The notes under the pieces were generated by a model, which saw nothing but the letters and a program-made list of their open reading frames with translations, was not told where the DNA came from and did no database searches. A stretch of DNA of 64,000 bases from contig NZ_JAGHQT010000010.1 in assembly GCF_017744155.1 (NCBI RefSeq), positions 1 to 64,000 on the forward strand, written 5' to 3'. Numbering within the stretch: position 1 is the first letter of the stretch; every line of letters starts with the position of its first letter. Origin of the DNA: Endozoicomonas sp. G2_1. GTDB lineage: Bacteria; Pseudomonadota; Gammaproteobacteria; Enterobacterales; Alteromonadaceae. The position numbers were made by a program, and so were the translations under genes. Positions 46,899-54,968 of this stretch are shown piece after piece.

Positions 46899-48353
46899 AT
46901 GAATAATCACTCTCTACTATGGTTTCGTCGTGACATCAGACTGGACGACAATCCAGCCTTTAACCACTACCTTCAGGCTATAGAAACAGCGCCACAAACG
47001 CACAATTACGCGATTTTCGTAGCAACACCAGAACAGTGGCGAAAACACAATGTTGCAGGCATTCAGATTGATTTAGTTCAACGCCACCTGCAATGGCTAA
47101 AACAGCAACTCAAGCACTATCAAATAACGCTGAAAATTATTGAAGCAACTAATTTTCACAGCCAAGTAGCAATGCTTAGTGAGTTTTGCCAGCAACATCA
47201 CATTAGCCAAGTATTTGCCAATGGCGAGCCCGAAATCAATGAATTGGCTCGAGACCAAGCCGCTCACCAACAGTTAGCCACTCACGGCTGCCAAATGACC
47301 GTCTTTGAAGCCGACGTTATTGTCGATAAAGGCAGTGTGCTTAACAAGCAAGGTGAGATGTTCAAAGTATTCACTCCATTTAAAAAAGCTTGGCTCAATC
47401 AGATAAAACAGTACGGGCTTAACCCGTTTCCAAGCTATGAAAGAAGTCCTACCGACAGCGATAACCAAGAAGCCCCTCTTGAGCAACAAAATGCCGATAG
47501 CTGTCAAGCATTCAACTGGAACTACCCAATAACCGATTCAAGTAAGTGGCCACTGATAGACGATGTTAAGCAGCAAGTATTACCCTTATTTTTCCGTTAT
47601 AAACTTGCTGAGTACCACAACAACCGAGATATTCCCGGCATCAAAGGGACGTCGGGGTTATCTCCCTACTTTGCTATCGGCGCGTTAAGTGCCCGACAAG
47701 TGTGTCACCAGTTATTGCAGCAATGCCCAGAATTGCTCGACAATGACAAACTCCCCCAGTTTAGCTGGCTTAATGAACTGATTTGGCGAGATTTCTATCG
47801 TCACTTGCTGTTTCACTACCCCAACCTTTGCAAGCACCAAAACTTTAATCAAAAGTTTGATGCTCTGCCTTGGCCTAACGATCAACAGCGCTTTGACGCT
47901 TGGTGTCAGGGCAAAACCGGCTACCCGATTGTCGACGCGGCAATGCGCCAATTAACCACGACTGGTTGGATGCACAATCGACTGAGGATGATCGTTGCCA
48001 GTTTCCTCACCAAACACTTATTGATTGATTGGCGCTTGGGAGAAAAATTTTTTAATCAACACTTAATTGATGGTGACTTTGCCGCCAATAATGGCGGTTG
48101 GCAGTGGTCGGCTGGTACCGGGTGTGACGCTCAACCTTATTTCCGTATTTTTAACCCAATTAGCCAAAGTGAGAAATTTGATCCTGAAGGCAAATTTATC
48201 CGTAAATATTTACCACAACTTGCTAAGCTACCTAACAAGGAAATTCATTTCCCACACAAGTACTTAGCTCAAGTAAAACAAACTGATTATTGGCCAGCTA
48301 TCGTCGACCACAAAAGCGCCAGACTAGCCGCCCTAGATTTTTACAAAGTGTAG
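46899..48353 (+). CDS. phrB: Deoxyribodipyrimidine photolyase
   Basis: A 484-aa class I CPD photolyase that reverses pyrimidine dimers with light. The N-terminal antenna domain begins LLWFRRDIRLDDNPAFN. The FAD-binding helical domain contains GTSGLSPYFAIGALSARQV, WRDFYRHLLFHYP, WCQGKTGYPIVDAAMRQL, TGWMHNRLRMIVASFL and the C-terminal DGDFAANNGGWQWSAGTGCDAQPYFRIFNP. All are characteristic and intact. First gene of the photoprotective series behind sigma-ChrR. Confidence 0.97.
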   Translation: MNNHSLLWFRRDIRLDDNPAFNHYLQAIETAPQTHNYAIFVATPEQWRKHNVAGIQIDLVQRHLQWLKQQLKHYQITLKIIEATNFHSQVAMLSEFCQQHHISQVFANGEPEINELARDQAAHQQLATHGCQMTVFEADVIVDKGSVLNKQGEMFKVFTPFKKAWLNQIKQYGLNPFPSYERSPTDSDNQEAPLEQQNADSCQAFNWNYPITDSSKWPLIDDVKQQVLPLFFRYKLAEYHNNRDIPGIKGTSGLSPYFAIGALSARQVCHQLLQQCPELLDNDKLPQFSWLNELIWRDFYRHLLFHYPNLCKHQNFNQKFDALPWPNDQQRFDAWCQGKTGYPIVDAAMRQLTTTGWMHNRLRMIVASFLTKHLLIDWRLGEKFFNQHLIDGDFAANNGGWQWSAGTGCDAQPYFRIFNPISQSEKFDPEGKFIRKYLPQLAKLPNKEIHFPHKYLAQVKQTDYWPAIVDHKSARLAALDFYKV

Positions 48354-48357
48354 CCTT

Positions 48358-48951
48358 ATGAATACAAGTGCGTCCAACAACATAAATACGAGCTCAGATA
48401 GTGCGTCAGAAAAGACCAATGCCACCGTAACTGTTGGTCTGGACGAGCTATCTCTCGATCAAAAACTAGATATTTTAAACCAAGGTGACGGTGTTGAAAT
48501 CAGTAAGTTGAATCAGCGGCCTGCTTTGCCAACTTGGTTGCAAAACTTTATTGATACATACCAAACACTAGCGACGGACAACCTAGCGCTGATTAAAAAT
48601 ATTTATCATCCCGAGGTGGTATTTCAAGACCCGCTTCATCACGTTGTCGGTTTAGATGCCTTGTCGGATTACTTCGACGGCCTGTACACCAATGTTTTAA
48701 GCTGTAAATTTGTCGTTACCGACTACTTTTATCAAGAACAAAACGCCGCCATTTATTGGCAAATGAGCTTTCGCCATAACAAACTTAACGGTGGTAAAAC
48801 CATTGAAGTAACCGGTCATTCAAAGCTAAAAGCAGAAGATGGTAAAGTCATTTATCACCGAGATTATCTCGACGCTGGTGCAATGTTGTATGAGCATGTA
48901 CCACTACTTGGCAGCTTGGTAAAAGTAATAAAAGCTAGGGCATCACAATGA
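48358..48951 (+). CDS. NTF2-like (SnoaL) family protein
   Basis: A 197-aa protein with a disordered N-terminus (residues 1-50) and an NTF2-like cone fold: FIDTYQTLATDNLALIKNIYHPEVVFQDPLHHVVGLDALSDYFDGLY and later FRHNKLNGGKTIEVTGHSKLK. It starts 4 bp after photolyase and overlaps the SDR gene by 4 bp (ATGA). The role is unknown; its family is a constant partner in ChrR-type clusters. Confidence 0.85.
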   Translation: MNTSASNNINTSSDSASEKTNATVTVGLDELSLDQKLDILNQGDGVEISKLNQRPALPTWLQNFIDTYQTLATDNLALIKNIYHPEVVFQDPLHHVVGLDALSDYFDGLYTNVLSCKFVVTDYFYQEQNAAIYWQMSFRHNKLNGGKTIEVTGHSKLKAEDGKVIYHRDYLDAGAMLYEHVPLLGSLVKVIKARASQ

Positions 48952-49730
48952 GTACAGTCAGCGCCAGCTCAAAGCCTTGTGTGATGATTACCGGTGCTTC
49001 TTCAGGTATCGGTAAAGCACTTGCCCTACACTACGCCGCAAACAATTATCAGGTTATTGCTTGTGGCCGAAATCAAGACAGATTAGCTGAGCTTGAAAAT
49101 AAAAGCGCAAACATCACCACCGCAAGCTTTGACGTTACCGACAAACAAGCCCTGTACGAACATGCGGACAACTGTCAGACCACGCCTGACATCATTATTC
49201 TCAACGCCGGTGACTGTGAATATATCGATGATGCCAGGCACTTTGACGGTGACCTGTTTGAACGAGTTATTCAGATAAATTTAATTGCCATTGGTCATTT
49301 AATCGCAACTTGGCTGCCAAAACTCAAACCCGGCAGTCAATTGGTCTTAGTTGGTTCTAGCGTCACCCTACTACCACTTTCAAGAGCAGAAGCTTATGGT
49401 GCCTCAAAAGCCGCGCTTGCTTATTTGGCGCAAACTTTAAGTATTGATTTATATGACAAAAGCATAGATATTAGTTTAGTATCACCGGGCTTTGTCAAAA
49501 CGCCACTCACTGATAAAAACGATTTTCCGATGCCTTTTTTATTAACACCGGAACAAGCAGCACAGAGAATTGCGGCGGGAGTAAGCAAGCGCCAATTTAA
49601 TATTGTATTTCCCAAAAGGCTGACCTGGTTATTGCGTTTATTTAATGCCTTACCGTTTAGCTGGTGGCGAAAAATAAGCCAAAAATTAAGACAAGAACCT
49701 CAACACTCAAAATCAACGATCTCCAATTAA
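48948..49730 (+). CDS. SDR-family NAD(P)-dependent oxidoreductase
   Basis: A 260-aa short-chain dehydrogenase: TGASSGIGKALALHY binds the cofactor, the active site is Ser in LVGSSVTLLP and Tyr-x3-Lys in AYGASK. The C-terminus is basic and hydrophobic, perhaps membrane-associated. It is translationally coupled to the NTF2-like gene. The substrate is unknown; a lipid-linked role is suggested by the neighbours. Confidence 0.92.
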   Translation: MSTVSASSKPCVMITGASSGIGKALALHYAANNYQVIACGRNQDRLAELENKSANITTASFDVTDKQALYEHADNCQTTPDIIILNAGDCEYIDDARHFDGDLFERVIQINLIAIGHLIATWLPKLKPGSQLVLVGSSVTLLPLSRAEAYGASKAALAYLAQTLSIDLYDKSIDISLVSPGFVKTPLTDKNDFPMPFLLTPEQAAQRIAAGVSKRQFNIVFPKRLTWLLRLFNALPFSWWRKISQKLRQEPQHSKSTISN

Positions 49731-49766
49731 CCGCTCGCACCCAGTATTTCACGAAGGACTTTATCG

Positions 49767-51149
49767 ATGGCGCTAACAACTCCAGACCAAACAAAAGCAA
49801 TAAAAGCAACAACAGCAGCCAAGAAAAAAATAGCCGTTATTGGCTCAGGTATCGCCGGGCTGACTAGCGCTTATTTGTTAAGTCAAAAGCACGATGTCAC
49901 CGTGTTTGAAAAAAACGATTACATTGGCGGCCATACCGCAACGGTTGATGTCGAAGTCAACGGCCAGCAACAAGCAATTGATACGGGTTTTATCGTTTTT
50001 AACAACAAAACCTACCCGAACTTTCTCGAGTTATTAAAGCAAATAGGTGTCGACAAACAGGCGACAGAAATGAGCTTTAGCGTCACTAATCAAACCTCAG
50101 GCTTAGAGTACAACGGGCATAACCTCAACACACTATTTGCTCAACGCCGAAACTTGTTCAACCCCAAATTTTGGCAATTGATCAATGAAATCTTGCGCTT
50201 CAACAAGCTCTGCAAGTTGCGTTATCAAACAAAAGACTTTACCGATGGCGCCACGCTGGGACAGTTTCTAGCCGAGCAGAACTTTTCTGAGTATTTTGCC
50301 AACCACTATATTTTACCGATGGGGGCTGCTATTTGGTCAACCAGCTTGCTGGAAATGAAAAACTTTGAATTGAAGTTTTTTATTCAATTTTTCCACAATC
50401 ACGGTTTACTCAATATTCAAGATCGCCCTCAATGGTATGTTATTCCCGGTGGCTCGCGCAGTTATATTAAGCCTCTGACTAAGGGCTTTGCCGATAATAT
50501 TCACTTAAATGCCGACATCACTCATATTAATCGCCATCACAACGCCGTGGTGATAAAATTTGCCGACGGAAGTGAGCAAACGTTTGATGACATTGTCTTA
50601 GCTTGTCACTCAGACCAAGCGCTCGCTTTGCTCGACGATGCTAGCCCAGATGAAATATCGATTTTAGGTGACATTCCATACGCCAATAACGATGTTGTGC
50701 TGCACACGGATACCAATTTATTGCCGAAGAAAAAAGCTGCTTGGGCGAGCTGGAATTATCAGCTCAGTGAAGATAGAGCAAGACCGGCAAGTGTCACTTA
50801 CAACATGAATATTTTGCAGGGATTACAATTATCAAAGACTTTTTGTGTCACCCTAAACCAAAGCGACCAAATTGCCCCTGAAAAAATCTTGCGCAAGTTC
50901 AACTACGCTCATCCAGTGTTTAACGTAACCAGCCAAGCGGCGCAACTTCGTCGTTTAGAAATTTGCGGCCGCAATCGCACCCACTTTGCCGGTGCATATT
51001 GGTATAACGGCTTTCACGAAGACGGCGTGCGCAGTGCAGTAGACGTTGCTGAGCGCTTTGGTTGCTTCCTAACTACGCAACAAGCTGAGCAAGCGAGAGA
51101 AACATTGGCGCAAGTTAACCAGCAAACAGCGCACTTGAGTAACGCCTAA
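49767..51149 (+). CDS. FAD-dependent amine-oxidase-like oxidoreductase
   Basis: A 460-aa flavoprotein of the NAD(P)-binding/amine-oxidase superfamily: AVIGSGIAGLTSAYLLS (residues 24-40), FEKNDYIGGHTATV, GFIVFNNKTYPNF and a C-terminal FAGAYWYNGFHEDGVRSAVDVAERF. Relatives in alphaproteobacterial ChrR regulons act next to cyclopropane-synthase-like methyltransferases, probably on membrane fatty acids. AAGGA lies 11 nt before the ATG. Gap of 36 bp from the SDR gene. Confidence 0.9.
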   Translation: MALTTPDQTKAIKATTAAKKKIAVIGSGIAGLTSAYLLSQKHDVTVFEKNDYIGGHTATVDVEVNGQQQAIDTGFIVFNNKTYPNFLELLKQIGVDKQATEMSFSVTNQTSGLEYNGHNLNTLFAQRRNLFNPKFWQLINEILRFNKLCKLRYQTKDFTDGATLGQFLAEQNFSEYFANHYILPMGAAIWSTSLLEMKNFELKFFIQFFHNHGLLNIQDRPQWYVIPGGSRSYIKPLTKGFADNIHLNADITHINRHHNAVVIKFADGSEQTFDDIVLACHSDQALALLDDASPDEISILGDIPYANNDVVLHTDTNLLPKKKAAWASWNYQLSEDRARPASVTYNMNILQGLQLSKTFCVTLNQSDQIAPEKILRKFNYAHPVFNVTSQAAQLRRLEICGRNRTHFAGAYWYNGFHEDGVRSAVDVAERFGCFLTTQQAEQARETLAQVNQQTAHLSNA

Positions 51150-51224
51150 TGGTCAATTATCCGCAAGCAAAATCATATTTAATCGCTAACGCATTATTCG
51201 CCGTGGTTTAGCTTTGGAGCTGAT

Positions 51225-52019
51225 ATGAGTAGTAGTGAATCATTAACTAGCGCCATTTATCACGGACAGGTCAGGCATAGACGCTTTACCCCAGCATCGC
51301 ACCAGTTTGATTACAAGATGTACATGCTAGCACTTGATGTCGATGAAATCCCGAGACTAGAACAACACTCCCTGTGGTTTGGAAAAAAGTGGTACAAACC
51401 GCTGCGCTTTTGCCAAAAAGATTATTTGAAAAATGAGCCAGGCTCATTAAAAGACCGTATTATCAATAAAATAGTTAGTCTTGGTGGGGTGATACCGAGC
51501 ACCAGTGACCAGAAGCAAAACATCAGTATTATCATGCTGTGTCAGTGTCGCTGCTTCGGCATTTACTTCAATCCGGTTAATTTTTACTTTTGTTACAGCG
51601 ACGACAATTGTCTCTACATGTTGGCAGAAGTAAGTAATACACCGTGGAACGAGCGTCACTATTATTTGATAGATATGAAGCTTTTTGGCAACGACCAAGA
51701 GGGTCCTGTAACCTCAGATAAGGCATTTCATGTGTCGCCTTTTATGGACTTAGCAATGGCTTATCATTGGCGCATTAAACCGCCGACTAAAAAGTTGTTA
51801 GTACACATTGAAAATCACAAAAATACTGGCAGTGAAACTAAGATTTTTGATGCCACACTCGCGCTAAAAAAGCGTGAGCTAAACAAAATAAATATAGTAA
51901 AGACCTTGATCAGTTTTCCGGTGATGACAGTAAAAATATTTGGGGCTATTTATTGGCAAGCGCTAAAGCTTTTTATTAAAAAAGTACCATTTGTCAGTCA
52001 CCCCAAACACTTGAGTTAA
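51225..52019 (+). CDS. DUF1365 protein
   Basis: A 264-aa protein: SAIYHGQVRHRRFTPASHQFDYKMYMLALDVDE at the start, MLCQCRCFGIYFNPVNFYFCY in the middle and SPFMDLAMAYHWRIKPPTKKL later are the marks of DUF1365. The C-terminus is hydrophobic. Biochemical function unknown; nearly always placed between the FAD oxidase and the methyltransferase, which implies one shared lipid pathway. Confidence 0.93.
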   Translation: MSSSESLTSAIYHGQVRHRRFTPASHQFDYKMYMLALDVDEIPRLEQHSLWFGKKWYKPLRFCQKDYLKNEPGSLKDRIINKIVSLGGVIPSTSDQKQNISIIMLCQCRCFGIYFNPVNFYFCYSDDNCLYMLAEVSNTPWNERHYYLIDMKLFGNDQEGPVTSDKAFHVSPFMDLAMAYHWRIKPPTKKLLVHIENHKNTGSETKIFDATLALKKRELNKINIVKTLISFPVMTVKIFGAIYWQALKLFIKKVPFVSHPKHLS

Positions 52020-52111
52020 GATCAAATGGTTGGTGCATGATCACTAAACATACTGCCTTAAACAGCAAATAAACAGCACAGTAAACAACAATAACAAACG
52101 GCAAATTTATC

Positions 52112-53362
52112 ATGGAACAAATCGACAATACCATTGAAAACAAGTCACTTGAAAGCAAGCCGTTAGGCGTATTTGCCAATTGGCAAATAAACACCTGTCG
52201 CAAACTGATGTTCAATCAGTTGAACAAAGTGACCCAAGTGGCGATTGAAATCCATGAACAAGGCCAAGTCACTGTTTTGGGCAACAAAAACGCTGACATC
52301 GTCGGCCAAGTTAAGGTCTTAGACCCACAAACTTACAGCCATTTTGTCAAGGGTGGCAGTATTGGCGCAGCAGAAGCCTACATCGAAGGACTGTGGCAAA
52401 GCCCTGATTTAACAAAACTAATACAAGCCTTTGCCAAATGCCAAAATGAGCTCGACCAGCTAGAAAAAAGTGGCAACTTTCTCACCAAACTCAAGAATAC
52501 ATGGTTTCACGCCCGCAATAAAAATAGCGAGAGTGGTTCTAAAGGCAATATTCTCGCCCATTATGATTTGGGCAACGAATTGTACACACGATTTCTAGAC
52601 CCAGAAATGATGTATTCTTCGGCAATATACAATGAAAATGCCAACGACCTAGACAGCGCTCAGCTCAATAAACTGGAAACCATTTGCCAACGCCTAGAAC
52701 TAAGCGCAGATGATCATTTACTAGAAATTGGCACTGGCTGGGGCGGGCTGGCAATTTATGCCGCCAAAAATTATGGTTGTAGAGTAACCACGACGACAAT
52801 ATCTGACGCTCAATACGAATATGCGAAAGATCGCATCGAGACTTTAGGGCTTGGTGACAAAATCACTTTACTCAATCGCGATTACCGCAAGCTCAACGGC
52901 CAATTTGACAAACTTGTTTCAATAGAGATGATTGAAGCGGTTGGCCACCAATACTTTTCAACATTCTTCCAACAATGTAATCAGCGCCTCAAAAAAGGCG
53001 GAAAAATGCTATTACAGGCGATTACCATCGCCGACCAGCGCTACCATCATTACATCAACAACGTCGATTTTATTCAGCGTTACATTTTCCCAGGTGGGTG
53101 TCTTCCTAGTGTCAGTGTGATGAGTCAACACATTGCGACAAACACCAATATGGTCATTGAACAGTTAGATGACATTGGTTTGGATTACGCAAGAACACTA
53201 GCCGATTGGCGTGAGCGCTTTCACGCTAGCTGGCACGAACTTATCGATCATGGCTTTGACGAACGATTTAAGCGTTTATGGGACTATTACTTATGCTATT
53301 GCGAAGGTGCTTTTTTAGAACGCGCAACCAGTACCGTTCATTTAGTTGCGCGCAAGCACTAG
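52112..53362 (+). CDS. cfa: Cyclopropane-fatty-acyl-phospholipid synthase family methyltransferase
   Basis: A 416-aa SAM-dependent methyltransferase. LLEIGTGWGGLAIYAAKNYGC is the SAM site (near residue 208), with GNILAHYDLGNELYTRFLDPEMMYSSA before it and IEMIEAVGHQYFSTFF after. It adds a methylene or methyl group to double bonds of phospholipid acyl chains. In such clusters the product may be branched or furan fatty acids rather than cyclopropane; that is inference. Last gene of the series; it converges on candidate sRNA 1 and no terminator of its own was seen. Confidence 0.9.
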   Translation: MEQIDNTIENKSLESKPLGVFANWQINTCRKLMFNQLNKVTQVAIEIHEQGQVTVLGNKNADIVGQVKVLDPQTYSHFVKGGSIGAAEAYIEGLWQSPDLTKLIQAFAKCQNELDQLEKSGNFLTKLKNTWFHARNKNSESGSKGNILAHYDLGNELYTRFLDPEMMYSSAIYNENANDLDSAQLNKLETICQRLELSADDHLLEIGTGWGGLAIYAAKNYGCRVTTTTISDAQYEYAKDRIETLGLGDKITLLNRDYRKLNGQFDKLVSIEMIEAVGHQYFSTFFQQCNQRLKKGGKMLLQAITIADQRYHHYINNVDFIQRYIFPGGCLPSVSVMSQHIATNTNMVIEQLDDIGLDYARTLADWRERFHASWHELIDHGFDERFKRLWDYYLCYCEGAFLERATSTVHLVARKH

Positions 53363-53416
53363 ACATTACCGATCCTAGGTCCTCACTACATACCTACCTA
53401 AGCTCTTCAATAAAAT

Positions 53417-53535
53417 AAAAAAGCCGATAACCTAAAGGTTATCGGCGAAAGCCTGGAGATGGCGTAAGAAAAACAAATCAAATAGCTACGTTAACCCAAA
53501 AGTTAATGAGTCAATTAACTCTATCTCGTTAACGC
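53417..53535 (-). ncRNA. Candidate Fur-regulated small RNA 1
   Basis: Predicted 119-nt transcript. Promoter TTGTTT-N17-TATATT on the minus strand (53570 to 53542) with a Fur box directly upstream. The 5' hairpin has a perfect outer stem (53489-53495 with 53528-53534) and inner stem AGTTAAT/ATTAACT. An unpaired core containing TTACGCCATCTCCAGGC follows, then a 10-bp terminator stem (GCCGATAACC/GGTTATCGGC) and TTTTTT. CATCTCC can pair with Shine-Dalgarno sequences. Tandem, Fur-controlled RNAs of this size recall PrrF1/PrrF2 of Pseudomonas; no sequence relationship is claimed. Confidence 0.75.
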
Positions 53536-53541
53536 CAAACC

Positions 53542-53592
53542 AATATAACCAAATAGAACTCAAAAAACAACAAATAAAAATAATTCTCATTT
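53542..53592 (-). promoter_or_regulatory. Promoter and Fur box of candidate sRNA 1
   Basis: -10 TATATT (53547-53542), 17-bp spacer, -35 TTGTTT (53570-53565). The Fur-like palindrome occupies 53572-53592; its 19-bp core matches AATGATAATTATTATCATT at 16 positions and touches the -35 element, the classical place for iron repression. Confidence 0.68.
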
Positions 53593-53667
53593 ATGTTTAC
53601 TTTGTTTTTTTGCTGTGTAATACTTGTTCACGATTAGAAAGAGCCCATAGATACCGAACCGTATGCT

Positions 53668-53916
53668 CTATTTATTGTTCAAATTTGGTTCCCCCCAAGC
53701 ACCAAACACTTGCACACAGGCAATAAATTTACGGTAAGGTATCTTCTCTTCTAACCAACATCTGCCGTCTCGATACTTACAAAAAACTTCGTTAAATCCT
53801 TCAATTATATTAATACCCAAACACTGTCTCGTTTTAACAATTTCTTTAGACGCAAAATAAGTTTCTACCCAAATGAAAGTGTTTAAGCCAGTTTGTTTAA
53901 CTGTACTTCTATTCAT
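53668..53916 (-). CDS. Hypothetical protein, 82 aa
   Basis: A short protein I do not recognise: MNRSTVKQTGLNTF at the start, CKYRDGRCWLEEKIPYRKFIACVQVFGAWGEP near the end, with four cysteines and no signal peptide or membrane segment. The ribosome-binding site is weak. It is read toward candidate sRNA 1, whose Fur box starts 75 bp after its stop. A truncated relative of its C-terminus lies in the second copy of the duplication, which supports an ancestral coding gene. Confidence 0.45.
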   Translation of the reverse strand: MNRSTVKQTGLNTFIWVETYFASKEIVKTRQCLGINIIEGFNEVFCKYRDGRCWLEEKIPYRKFIACVQVFGAWGEPNLNNK

Positions 53917-53996
53917 TTTTTGAAATTAACAACAAAAATTTTTGTAGCCGCGAAAGCAACTGCTAAGAATAAATAACAACATCGATTAGTAAAAAG

Positions 53997-54114
53997 AAAA
54001 AAGCCGATAACCCAAAGGCTATCGGCGAAAGCCTGGAGATGGCGTAAGAAAAACAAATCAAATAGCTACACTAACCAGACGAATCATGAGTCATTAGTCC
54101 CGTCTCGTTAACGC
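53997..54114 (-). ncRNA. Candidate Fur-regulated small RNA 2
   Basis: Second copy, 118 nt predicted. Promoter TTGTTT-N17-TATAGT (54149 to 54121); the spacer keeps 17 bp despite indels relative to copy 1. The outer stem is CGUUAAC with GUUAGUG (54107-54113 with 54069-54075), held by two G-U pairs. The inner stem differs in sequence but still pairs (AGACG/CGTCT). The 49-nt core is identical. The terminator stem keeps pairing through a G-U (GCCGATAGCC/GGTTATCGGC), then TTTTTT. This structure-preserving change supports a functional RNA. Confidence 0.75.
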
Positions 54115-54120
54115 AAAAAC

Positions 54121-54171
54121 ACTATAACTAAATTAAATATCAAAAACAACAAATAAAAATAATTCTCATTT
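54121..54171 (-). promoter_or_regulatory. Promoter and Fur box of candidate sRNA 2
   Basis: -10 TATAGT (54126-54121), -35 TTGTTT (54149-54144), Fur-like box at 54151-54171 identical to the one of copy 1. Confidence 0.68.
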
Positions 54172-54246
54172 GTGTTTACTTTGGTTTTTTACTGTGTAAT
54201 ACTTGCTCTCGATTAGAAAGAGCCCATAGATACCGAGCCGTATGCT

Positions 54247-54396
54247 CTATTTATTGTTAACATTTGGTTCCCCCCAAGCACCAAACACTTGCACAAAGGC
54301 AATAAATTTACAGCGAGGTATCTTCTCTTCTAACCAATGGCATGATTGCTTCCCTATTTTGAAAATAGAGATTCGGTTTAGATAATTTGATTTAGG
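54247..54396 (-). pseudogene. Remnant of a second copy of the 82-aa gene
   Basis: In frame, the minus strand reads CHWLEEKIPRCKFIAFVQVF and GAWGEPNVNNK to a stop at 54247, clearly related to the C-terminus of the gene at 53668. Upstream the frame runs into TGA without a usable start codon, so this copy has lost its N-terminus. Confidence 0.6.
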
Positions 54397-54463
54397 TCAT
54401 AAAACCTCTGTCAAATCATTGATATATTGGGTCTCGCTTAAATGTTGTTTTTTCTTTGTCAAC

Positions 54464-54511
54464 ACGTGTTTAGCAGGCTCTCCCTTTTTCTTGCTAAGCA
54501 CGTTTTTTTTT
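54464..54511 (+). terminator. Strong orphan hairpin-terminator before DUF5329
   Basis: ACGTGTTTAGCA (54464) and TGCTAAGCACGT (54492) pair over 12 bp with one G-U, loop 16 nt, then TTTTTTTT. No plus-strand gene ends nearby. It may end an unannotated short RNA starting around 54430 or attenuate the following gene. Confidence 0.75.
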
Positions 54512-54549
54512 GCTAAAAATTCGCTACTTCCCAACTTATTGCGGCTCTT

Positions 54550-54909
54550 GTGAAATACACCTTTTTATTTTTCTCGTTATTTATCTCTTTTTTTACGCTT
54601 GCTGACAGCCAACAAGAAATTAATCACTTACTCAAGTTTGTCGAAACAACAAGCTGTAGCTACGAGCGCAACGGCAAACAACACACAGGGCAAGAAGCTA
54701 AAGAGCACATCATCAAAAAATATCGCTATTTCATCGATGATATCGAGTCAGCTGAAGATTTTATTCGCTTAGCCGCAACTAAGAGTACGTTTTCAGGCAA
54801 ACACTACCAAGTGCATTGCCCTAATCAAGCCAGCCAAACCAGTAAAGATTGGTTAACCCATGAGTTAAACCAATTTCGAGCAACAAATAAAACGAGCGTT
54901 GAAAAATAG
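54550..54909 (+). CDS. DUF5329 family protein
   Basis: A 119-aa secreted protein. Signal peptide MKYTFLFFSLFISFFTLAD, then EINHLLKFVETTSCSYERNGKQHTGQEAKEHIIKKY and AEDFIRLAATKSTFSGKHYQVHC, the DUF5329 pattern with two cysteines that could form a disulfide. Start is GTG 54550 with no clear ribosome-binding site. Function unknown. Confidence 0.8.
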   Translation: MKYTFLFFSLFISFFTLADSQQEINHLLKFVETTSCSYERNGKQHTGQEAKEHIIKKYRYFIDDIESAEDFIRLAATKSTFSGKHYQVHCPNQASQTSKDWLTHELNQFRATNKTSVEK

Positions 54910-54968
54910 TCATTAATGACTTGGCGGTATTGATCTTTCAAGATTAAATTTCGTTTTATCAAAATGTC

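Larger units (their letters stand above)
53411..53758. repeat. Tandem duplication, copy 1
   Basis: About 347 bp repeated at 53991-54337, offset 579-580 bp, with 49 identical bases in a row (53441-53489 = 54021-54069) and visible divergence elsewhere. Each copy contains an sRNA-like unit, its Fur box and the 3' end of a small gene. Confidence 0.88.
53991..54337. repeat. Tandem duplication, copy 2
   Basis: Partner of 53411-53758. Differences are concentrated in the 5' hairpin and spacer, whereas the core, promoter spacing and Fur box are conserved. Confidence 0.88.

Noticed and set aside
53489..53593. 34-codon open frame on the minus strand starting in the Fur box of sRNA 1
   Set aside because: In copy 2 an indel stops it after nine codons while the RNA structure stays, so coding is not conserved; it would also begin upstream of the predicted transcript.
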